Shown here in pieces: positions 1 through 5,381 of a stretch of DNA of 5,765 bases. The position numbers and the translations under genes are program-made. The notes under the pieces are model-generated. The model did not search any database. It saw nothing but the letters and a program-made list of their open reading frames with translations, and was not told the DNA's origin. The stretch comes from CANLWN01 sp039815505 (lineage in GTDB: Bacteria > Bacteroidota > Bacteroidia > Flavobacteriales > Flavobacteriaceae): NCBI GenBank assembly GCA_039815505.1, contig JBCBZE010000229.1:1-5765 (forward strand). The letters are read 5' to 3'. The number at the start of each line of letters is the position of its first letter. The first letter of the stretch is position 1.

Positions 1-673
1 AGGAAACGATGACGAAGATCCGGATAATGGCGATGGGGACCAAGGAGGTTGTACCGATGTGGGGAACTTTGTTTTTTCGGAGAGCAACGGACTGGTGAAC
101 GTTGAATTTGAGAACGCGGTGTTCTCTGAAAGTTGGGAAGAAAGGTCTACGGGCACCAATTTTTCGGGAGACGGTTATATGGTCTGGACGGGGAACCAAT
201 TTTTGGGACAGCCCGGCAACGGTCTGGCGACTTTTAGCATAGAGATCAACAATCCTGGGACCTATCAATTTTTGTGGAGATCTGCGGTGACCACGGGCAA
301 TAACGGCACGGAGCACAATGATACCTGGCTCAGGTTCGGCGATGCCGATGATTTCTTTGCCCAAAACGGGAACAGTATCGTATATCCCAAGGGTAGCGGC
401 AAGACTCCCAACCCTGAGGGCGGTGGTGCCGACGGTTGGTTCAAGGTCTATAGGAGTGGGAACGATCTGGACTTTAAATGGCAGGCACGTACCTTTGACA
501 ACAACGCACATAACATATTCGTGACATTCAACGAAGCGGGTGTGTATACCATGGAGATATCGGCCCGTTCAAGTGGTCATGCCATAGACAGGTTCGTATT
601 GTTCAACTCATCGTTCAATCAATCCGACGCCGTTTCCGATGGCAATGAACTCAGCGCTATCAGTTGTAATTAG
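1..673 (+). CDS. Secreted protein, C-terminal part: acidic linker plus carbohydrate-binding-like domain (5' end outside window)
   Basis: The open frame is entered at base 2 and runs without a stop to TAG at 671-673, giving 223 visible residues; the N-terminus lies outside the window. The first 16 residues are rich in Asp, Glu, Gly and Asn, like the flexible acidic linkers of secreted marine Bacteroidota proteins, so the GTG at 59 is an internal Val codon, not a start. The remaining ~200 residues look like one beta-sandwich module, with GYMVWTGNQF, a GTYQFLWRS strand, HNDTWLRF, DGWFKVY, HNIFVTF and a closing ARSSGHAIDRFVLF. This pattern resembles the non-catalytic sugar-binding domains at the C-terminus of agarases and related marine polysaccharidases; that assignment is from memory. 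The only two Cys are residue 17 and the penultimate residue, so a disulfide may close the domain. No type IX secretion C-terminal signal is evident. GC is about 51% by hand count, higher than the genes to the right. The catalytic part, if any, is not visible. Confidence 0.75.
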   Translation, partial: GNDDEDPDNGDGDQGGCTDVGNFVFSESNGLVNVEFENAVFSESWEERSTGTNFSGDGYMVWTGNQFLGQPGNGLATFSIEINNPGTYQFLWRSAVTTGNNGTEHNDTWLRFGDADDFFAQNGNSIVYPKGSGKTPNPEGGGADGWFKVYRSGNDLDFKWQARTFDNNAHNIFVTFNEAGVYTMEISARSSGHAIDRFVLFNSSFNQSDAVSDGNELSAISCN

Positions 674-710
674 AAAGGGTAGGGTATATACATACTGCCG
701 AACCCTTGGA

Positions 711-749
711 GAAAAAAGCGGAAACTTTTCTTTTTATTGCGGATAAAAA
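711..749. terminator. Possible weak bidirectional terminator between convergent genes
   Basis: The 130-bp gap between the two convergent stop codons contains two adjacent A/T-rich hairpins. AAAAG (714-718) pairs with CTTTT (725-729) around CGGAAA and is followed by a T-rich run on the + strand. TTTTTAT (731-737) pairs with ATAAAAA (743-749) around TGCGG. On the minus strand the first hairpin is followed by further T residues, so it could serve the lactonase-family gene too. The stems are short with only one G-C pair between them, so this is a weak call that rests mainly on position. Nothing else is recognised in 674-803. Confidence 0.3.
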
Positions 750-803
750 CCAAAAAGGAGTTCTCTGGAATTAGAAATGAAGGGACATCCTTAATACCCA
801 CCT

Positions 804-1979
804 TTAGAACAAAATGCAAACCGGGGCAGGTGCTTCTATTTGGGAAACAAATGTTAATAATCCGGTGTTCTTATTACGTTTAAAAGATGTAATGGAATTG
901 CTGTGCTGGTTGGCGACCAGTACGTAATTTTCATCGGGGGACAAAGAAAAATTCCTGGGCGTTTCACCTCGAGTGGACTCATGACCAATAAAGGCGATGG
1001 AACCATTGGTGTTATCTACACTGTAAATGGCAATGCTATTATGTCCACGATTGGAAGCATATACAAACTTTCCATCCGAAGAGATATGTATATCGGCATT
1101 GGAGTTTAATTCAGCATAATCAGGCGGTAGGGTAGAAACAGTACCCTTTTTTTCATAATTGCCACGGGTGTTCTTTTGGATTGTGGTAATGGTCCCATCC
1201 AATTCATTTAGCACATAGGCCCACATTCCGTTGGGATGGAATATGAGGTGCCTAGGACCTGCTCCCGGGGCCATTTTTAAGGTTTTGGGATCGGAAGGTA
1301 CTAATTTGTCCTGTTCAGAATCCAAATGGGAGAACCAAAGCTCGTCCGTACCTAAATCCAAGGAAATGATATTCTTGTTATCGTTGGGTTCAAACCATAC
1401 CGAATGTGCATGTGGGCTGTTCTGTTGTTCTTTAACACCACTACCACCACTATGCTGTTGCACATGCAATACACCCGATAGGTTTCCATTTTCCCCCAGT
1501 CGCAATAGCCCTATATTCCCTCCGGTATAGTTTGCCGTGAAAACATAACCTTCAGGATGCGCCACTAAAAAGCAGGGATGTGCCCCTCCAGAGGAACTTT
1601 TATTGATGAATGTAAGACTGTCCCCGGAAACGGCATAGGACTCAATGAAACCGACCCCATCATCGTTTACTTCGCTCGCCACTAATAGAAATCTTCTGTC
1701 GGCACTATGTGCAAGATAAGAGGGATTCGTGGTTGAAGCCACCAAAGCCGTACGTTTTAAACTTCCATCCTCCAACAATAGGTATCTATAAATACCCTCA
1801 CTCTCCCCATGGGTATAGGTGCCTAGATAAAAGGGATATGATTTTTGCCCTTGCGTTGTTTCTACCATTTTTTCCGTTGTTTCTTTTTTTTGGCCCTTGC
1901 AGCTTATAAGGCAGCAAAGAACTATAAAGATTAAAAAGTCAAGTTTCATAAGGTGTATTTTAGGTAAAGTTGTTTCCAT
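804..1979 (-). CDS. Lactonase-family beta-propeller lipoprotein (6-phosphogluconolactonase-like, PF10282 type)
   Basis: This 391-residue protein has the hallmarks of the lactonase / YbhE-type Pgl family. They are YLGTYTHGESEGIYRY near residue 51, an ANYTGGNI blade motif near 149, SPHAHSVWFEP followed by DLGTDELWF (188-216), GAGPRHLIFHPNG (239-251), and the late blade repeats SSDGKFVYASNRGHNSIAIY (300-319) and LSPDENYVLVANQHSNSI (346-363). Known members hydrolyse 6-phosphogluconolactone in the cytosol. Here a hydrophobic segment ends in the lipobox LISC (Cys27), so the mature protein should be a lipoprotein outside the inner membrane and the substrate is probably a different lactone, or the propeller is non-enzymatic. 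ATG at 1979 lies 15 bp after the GH20 stop and has an AGGG-like sequence upstream. ATG at 1949 (Met11) would give a more typical short signal peptide and is a real alternative. It is probably co-transcribed with the GH20 gene. The family call is firm; the function is open. Confidence 0.9.
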   Translation of the reverse strand: METTLPKIHLMKLDFLIFIVLCCLISCKGQKKETTEKMVETTQGQKSYPFYLGTYTHGESEGIYRYLLLEDGSLKRTALVASTTNPSYLAHSADRRFLLVASEVNDDGVGFIESYAVSGDSLTFINKSSSGGAHPCFLVAHPEGYVFTANYTGGNIGLLRLGENGNLSGVLHVQQHSGGSGVKEQQNSPHAHSVWFEPNDNKNIISLDLGTDELWFSHLDSEQDKLVPSDPKTLKMAPGAGPRHLIFHPNGMWAYVLNELDGTITTIQKNTRGNYEKKGTVSTLPPDYAELNSNADIHISSDGKFVYASNRGHNSIAIYSVDNTNGSIAFIGHESTRGETPRNFSLSPDENYVLVANQHSNSITSFKRNKNTGLLTFVSQIEAPAPVCILF

Positions 1980-1994
1980 GTTATCCCTATGGCA

Positions 1995-3611
1995 TCAGTC
2001 CCTCTTAACCAATTCCAAGCTATCCGTGCTCTTTTCCCAATCTATCAGGGTCGTGGGATAGTATTTGATGCGCATACGGTTTAAATAGGAAAGCTGATGG
2101 GCCAATCGGACTTTATAGTTTTCCCAGTTTCTGTTTTCCGCAATGGTCCAACCCAGTTCAGCATAGCCGATAATTCTGGGAAAGGCCAGATATTCCAATT
2201 CTTCGATATTGGTTATAGTCTCCGACCAAAGTGGGGCCTCTATACCTAGGATAGCTTCTGAAGGAAGGTTTTCAATGAATCTTTCAGGAGTCCAATCATA
2301 GGCCGTATCCACTGGGATATGGGCAGCCCAGTCCAATCCATGTTTGGAAAGTGAATCGTATTTCATGTCCAGATAGGCTTTTTTGGCAGGAGATAAAATA
2401 ACCTTTGAACCATTTCTTGCTGCGGTTAACGCGTTTTTTTTAGTGTTCCAATGTTGCGCAATGGTAGTTGAATCTACATTTGCTTGCATGATTTCGTCCC
2501 AACCGATCATTATCTTTCCATGTTTTTGCACTATTTTTTCCACCCTGTTTACGAAATGAATATAATCCTTCTTTTTAGTTACATGACTTTCATCTCCCCC
2601 AATATGAAAATAAGGCCCCGGTGTTAGGGCCGCTATTTCACCTACCACATCATCAATAAAGGCATAGACAGTATCTTTTTGGGTATCAAAAGTGCTAAAG
2701 CCTACCCGCATACCAGTATATGTTTTCGGCGTTTTTCCATTTCCATTCAATATGGGATAGGAAACCGATGCTGCATTTGTGTGCCCCGGCATATCTATTT
2801 CTGGAATAATCGTGATATACCGTTCCGCGGCATAGTTCACGATCTCTACGTACTCCTCTTGGGTGTAAAACCCTCCAAGACCTCCACCTACCTCCGAACT
2901 TCCACCCACTTTGGTAAGCTGGGGCCATGATTTTATTTCAATACGCCAGCCTTGATCGTCCGATAGATGTAAATGCAATACGTTTATTTTATAATAGGCC
3001 AGTACATCCAAATATTTTTTTATATCGGTTAAATCAAAAAAATGTCTTGATACATCCAACATGGTGCCACGATACCCAAAGTTGGGTGCATCTATAATTT
3101 TTCCACTGGGTACTGGCCATATTTTATGCCCGGCCAGCGTATCATTACTAGTTTCGGGAATAATTTGTCGTAAAGTCTGTATTCCCCTAAAAGCGCCTTC
3201 GGCCGTTTTGGCATTAATGATGATAGAATCTTTTTGAACGTATAATTGATAGGCTTCATTATGGGAAAGTTCCGTACTTTCCGACTGATTGATATATATA
3301 ATGCGATCTACCGTTTCCCCGTTGGTGTGGTTAACTAGAAGCTCCAATCCCGTCTTGGCCTTTATTTTTTCTGCCAAAAAATTTCCTACCTCTGGAAAGC
3401 CAGCGGTATGTTGGGAAGTATAGATCACCGTATACGTATCAAGGCCAAATGCGGAATTCGTGGAAATAACTTTTAAGGGTTTAGGAACCATATGTGTCAA
3501 AGCCAGATTGGTGGGTGGAAAATTGATGGGTGTTTTTTTCTCCTTGCAGGCTATGAAACCCAGAATTCCTAAAAAGAAGATAAGTGTTTTGAATACCGTT
3601 GATCGTAACAT
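1995..3611 (-). CDS. Beta-N-acetylhexosaminidase, glycoside hydrolase family 20, lipoprotein
   Basis: This is an exo-acting GH20 enzyme releasing terminal beta-linked GlcNAc or GalNAc by substrate-assisted catalysis. Counting from the ATG at 3611 (538 residues), an N-terminal GH20b-type alpha/beta domain spans about 45-170 and the catalytic TIM barrel follows. Visible motifs are GYRGTMLDVSRHFF (179-192), LHLHLSDDQGWRIEIKSWP (212-230), PEIDMPGHTNA (270-280), the catalytic pair in FHIGGDES (Asp340-Glu341), IGWDEI (369-374), QHWN (386-389) and GIEAPLWSE (456-464). All key residues expected for an active enzyme are present, and length is normal for a two-domain GH20. The signal peptide ends in the lipobox GFIAC. 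Lys-Glu after the Cys loosely resembles a Bacteroidota lipoprotein export signal, so surface exposure is possible. ATG 3611 is preferred because it gives a textbook signal peptide after an A-rich leader; ATG 3638 or TTG 3659 are less likely. The lactonase-family gene follows after 15 bp. Confidence 0.95.
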   Translation of the reverse strand: MLRSTVFKTLIFFLGILGFIACKEKKTPINFPPTNLALTHMVPKPLKVISTNSAFGLDTYTVIYTSQHTAGFPEVGNFLAEKIKAKTGLELLVNHTNGETVDRIIYINQSESTELSHNEAYQLYVQKDSIIINAKTAEGAFRGIQTLRQIIPETSNDTLAGHKIWPVPSGKIIDAPNFGYRGTMLDVSRHFFDLTDIKKYLDVLAYYKINVLHLHLSDDQGWRIEIKSWPQLTKVGGSSEVGGGLGGFYTQEEYVEIVNYAAERYITIIPEIDMPGHTNAASVSYPILNGNGKTPKTYTGMRVGFSTFDTQKDTVYAFIDDVVGEIAALTPGPYFHIGGDESHVTKKKDYIHFVNRVEKIVQKHGKIMIGWDEIMQANVDSTTIAQHWNTKKNALTAARNGSKVILSPAKKAYLDMKYDSLSKHGLDWAAHIPVDTAYDWTPERFIENLPSEAILGIEAPLWSETITNIEELEYLAFPRIIGYAELGWTIAENRNWENYKVRLAHQLSYLNRMRIKYYPTTLIDWEKSTDSLELVKRD

Positions 3612-3620
3612 GGCTTTTTT

Positions 3621-3657
3621 GGTTAACGCGTTGTGCATTTCAACTTTAGTTTTAACC
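3621..3657 (-). promoter_or_regulatory. Inverted repeat in the leader of the GH20 gene
   Basis: GGTTAA (3621-3626) is repeated inverted as TTAACC (3652-3657). Inside it a GTTG/CAAC pair can extend the fold on the minus strand, leaving the alternative ATG 3638 in the inner loop. The structure ends just before the A-rich stretch preceding ATG 3611. It could be an operator-like dyad or a leader hairpin. A TAAAGTTG sequence (3648-3641, minus) matches the Bacteroidota -7 consensus TAnnTTTG at 7 of 8 positions, but no TTG sits at the expected -33 spacing, so no promoter is claimed. Confidence 0.3.
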
Positions 3658-3663
3658 AAAAAC

Positions 3664-3770
3664 CGTTATTTCGAGTTTTTCGGTACGAAAAAGTATCGAG
3701 AAAAGGCTTTGGTTCTAAAATTCTGATTCTTGATACACCCTGAAATACGTTCAGGGCACTCGAATTGACG
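3664..3770. repeat. Cloverleaf-like palindromic intergenic element, probably a dispersed repeat
   Basis: Between the SGNH gene and the GH20 gene lies a nested set of inverted repeats. The outer arms CGTTATTTCGAG (3664-3675) and CTCGAATTGACG (3759-3770) pair at 11 of 12 positions, counting one G-T. Inside are three hairpins with almost no unpaired bases between them. The first is TTTTTCG-GTA-CGAAAAA (3676-3692). The second is GTATCGAGAA with TTCTTGATAC (3693-3702 / 3727-3736), 10 pairs including one G-T, with a 24-base loop. The third is the perfect CCCTGAA-ATACG-TTCAGGG (3738-3756). A-tracts at 3658-3662 and T-tracts at 3773-3777 flank it in inverted orientation. It encodes no protein and has no clear target duplication. 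Resemblance to intergenic repeat families of Flavobacteriia is recollection, not a search. It could also act as a bidirectional terminator for the upstream unit. Confidence 0.65.
3738..3756. terminator. Perfect 7-bp hairpin, possible terminator after the SGNH gene
   Basis: CCCTGAA and TTCAGGG pair perfectly around the loop ATACG, 42 bp beyond the SGNH-hydrolase stop codon in the direction of transcription. This is the strongest G/C-containing hairpin in the gap and is well placed to end the upstream transcription unit. However, no T-run directly follows it on the minus strand (the next bases are TGTATC), so it is not a classical intrinsic terminator. It is also the third arm of the larger palindromic element and may exist only as part of it. 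Confidence 0.35.
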
Positions 3771-3797
3771 AATTTTTATCAAAATATACGACGGGTT

Positions 3798-4442
3798 CTA
3801 GTTAATATATTCATTGATTACGGTATACCAAAGCGCATATCCCTTAGCGTTCATATGTAGCCCGTCCTCTATGAAAATATCTTTTTTTAATTTTCTTCCG
3901 TTCAACATAACATCCCAAACATTGGCAAAATCCAAAGAATCGTCCAATGCTACCAGACGCCTGAATTTCTTGTTAAGACGTTTGTATTTATGTCTAAGCC
4001 GCCATCTGGCAATACTGGGTTTTGCAGCGATCAAAACAACTTCAGTACTCTTGTCTTGCTGCTTTATTTTGGCGATTATTTTTTGAATGTCCTCTATAAC
4101 CTCTCTGGGTTTTTTCTTGGCCGAGATATCATTGTCCCCTTCGTAAATGAATACTTTTTTAGGCTTAAAGCGAAGAATCAACTCCTCGGAAAAGTACAAT
4201 AAATTATGGGCTTGGGAACCTCCAAAGCCCGAGTTCACTATTTGATGTTCGGGAAATTCCTCCTCTAGGTTTTTCCATAAGCGAACACTGGAACTCCCGG
4301 TAAAAACAATGGTTTCCTTAGTAGCATCCCAAATAGTATCGTATTTTTTTTGAATATCCGCTACTTCGTCCTGAAAAGGAACTTTATCTTGTGCAAGGGC
4401 CAAGCCGCCTATAAACAATAAAACTAAAAAAAAGTATCTCAT
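3798..4442 (-). CDS. Exported SGNH/GDSL-family hydrolase (esterase/acylhydrolase)
   Basis: This 214-residue protein carries the four SGNH blocks in order. Block I is FTGSSSVRLW with the likely nucleophile Ser51; the usual GDS Asp is Ser, which I recall as normal for the GSSS subgroup. Block II is NSGFGGSQ (70-77), block III is EGDND (101-105) with the GxND Asn, and block V is DGLH (Asp193, His196). These define an alpha/beta/alpha hydrolase acting on ester bonds, often O-acetyl groups on sugars; the substrate here is not determined. Residues 1-17 form a signal peptide with probable cleavage at LALA|Q, so it is periplasmic or secreted. Length is typical of a single-domain member. Residues 146-162 are strikingly basic (10 Arg/Lys of 17). 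ATG 4442 is 32 bp after the esterase stop, consistent with one operon. The family is sure; the specificity is unknown. Confidence 0.92.
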   Translation of the reverse strand: MRYFFLVLLFIGGLALAQDKVPFQDEVADIQKKYDTIWDATKETIVFTGSSSVRLWKNLEEEFPEHQIVNSGFGGSQAHNLLYFSEELILRFKPKKVFIYEGDNDISAKKKPREVIEDIQKIIAKIKQQDKSTEVVLIAAKPSIARWRLRHKYKRLNKKFRRLVALDDSLDFANVWDVMLNGRKLKKDIFIEDGLHMNAKGYALWYTVINEYIN

Positions 4443-4474
4443 AAATCCATTGGTATTAGTATTTCAAGAGCATT

Positions 4475-5362
4475 TTATTTGGCTTCTTTAGGTTCCGTTA
4501 TTCCCTCCGCAACGGACCAATCGTAAAAGCGGGCAATCCAGGAATCCGAAGGTAGCCCTTGGGTTTTCATACCAAAACCATGTCCACCTTTGGCATACAT
4601 ATGGAGCCCTACACTTTTACCATCTTTTAACCAGGAGTTATAAAGTTCTATACTTCCCGAAGCCAAGCCCAATGGGTCATCCGTTGCACAGACCACTAAC
4701 ATAGGTGGCGCATCATCAGGTACTTCCTGTATGGGCATCACCGTAGTCCATGGATATACAGGAACTATAAAATTAGGTTTATTTTCTTTGGTATAGTTAT
4801 AGGTAACCCCCATGGTGACGGCTCCTCCTGCGGAGAAACCCATAAAACCAATTTTGTCCGGGTTAACGCCAAGTTCCTTTGCATGTGAACGTACGTATGA
4901 GATGGCGGCATGCCCATCGGCAATGGAATAGGGCATCACCGGAGTCACCTGCCTACCAATTTCCGAAGGGTCGCTCTGGCTTAAATCCGTAATTTCCTTT
5001 ACCCCATCGACACCCGTGGGTACCAAGCGGTATTTTAGGACAAAAGCAGTAATTCCTTTTGTAATTAGCCATTTGGCCACCGCATCACCTTCACTATCAA
5101 TAGAGAGGGCATATAAGCCGCCCCCAGGGGCGACAATAACGGAAGTGCCATTGGCAATGGATGCGTCTGGTTTAAAAATTTGCATAGTGGGCGTAGAGAC
5201 ATTAGTTACCACCGGATTTTGCCAAATCTCCGAAAAGTAGGCTTTTTCACTTCCTTCCCAAAGGATATCTTTTGGCTGTTCATGAGGAATGTCAATAATA
5301 TCTTGGGAAAATCCCACTACGGATATACTTAAACACAAAAAAAAGATAAAATATGTTCTCAT
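4475..5362 (-). CDS. Exported alpha/beta-hydrolase esterase (carbohydrate-acetylesterase-like)
   Basis: This 295-residue alpha/beta-hydrolase fold protein shows an oxyanion-hole segment IVAPGGGLY (76-84), the nucleophile elbow GFSAGG (Ser177), an acidic residue in CATDDP (Asp228 or Asp229) and the catalytic His in GGHGFG (His261), a complete Ser-Asp-His triad. It resembles Bacteroidota proteins annotated as carboxylesterase, acetyl-xylan-esterase-like, or wrongly as endo-xylanase B. It would remove acyl groups from a glycan or small ester. The signal peptide MRTYFIFFLCLSISVVGFSQ has likely cleavage before the final Gln, placing the enzyme outside the cytoplasm. ATG 5362 is chosen because the signal peptide begins there, 19 bp after the upstream stop, behind TTTAAAGAA. 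The longer frame from 5428 would add a charged N-terminal extension and overlap the upstream gene by 47 bp. The fold is certain; the substrate is inferred. Confidence 0.92.
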   Translation of the reverse strand: MRTYFIFFLCLSISVVGFSQDIIDIPHEQPKDILWEGSEKAYFSEIWQNPVVTNVSTPTMQIFKPDASIANGTSVIVAPGGGLYALSIDSEGDAVAKWLITKGITAFVLKYRLVPTGVDGVKEITDLSQSDPSEIGRQVTPVMPYSIADGHAAISYVRSHAKELGVNPDKIGFMGFSAGGAVTMGVTYNYTKENKPNFIVPVYPWTTVMPIQEVPDDAPPMLVVCATDDPLGLASGSIELYNSWLKDGKSVGLHMYAKGGHGFGMKTQGLPSDSWIARFYDWSVAEGITEPKEAK

Positions 5363-5381
5363 TTCTTTAAATTTTGGATAT

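Noticed and set aside
59..61. GTG 59 as the start of the left gene.
   Set aside because: The frame is open to the left edge and encodes a typical acidic linker upstream, so this Val codon is internal to a longer secreted protein.
675..707. AAGGGT (675-680) and ACCCTT (702-707) as a terminator stem right after the left gene.
   Set aside because: Only six pairs with a 21-base loop and no T-run after it. The nearby A/T hairpins are somewhat better placed.
1231..1530. Plus-strand open frame of 99 codons antisense to the lactonase-family gene.
   Set aside because: Composition is Cys/Pro-rich with no motif, it is fully antisense to a well-supported gene, and there is no leader. A shadow frame.
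2695..2928. Minus-strand frame of 77 codons inside the GH20 catalytic domain in another phase.
   Set aside because: It overlaps the conserved GH20 barrel motifs in the correct frame and encodes nothing recognisable.
2424..3632. The 12-mer GGTTAACGCGTT occurs at 2424-2435 (inside the GH20 gene) and at 3621-3632 (its leader).
   Set aside because: About one identical 12-mer pair is expected by chance in a window of this size. One copy is simply coding sequence, so no shared-operator claim is made.
3460..3726. Plus-strand open frame of 88 codons antisense to the GH20 start and running into the palindromic element.
   Set aside because: No recognisable motif, it lies mostly antisense to a certain gene, and its last part follows the inverted repeats. 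Best explained as a shadow.
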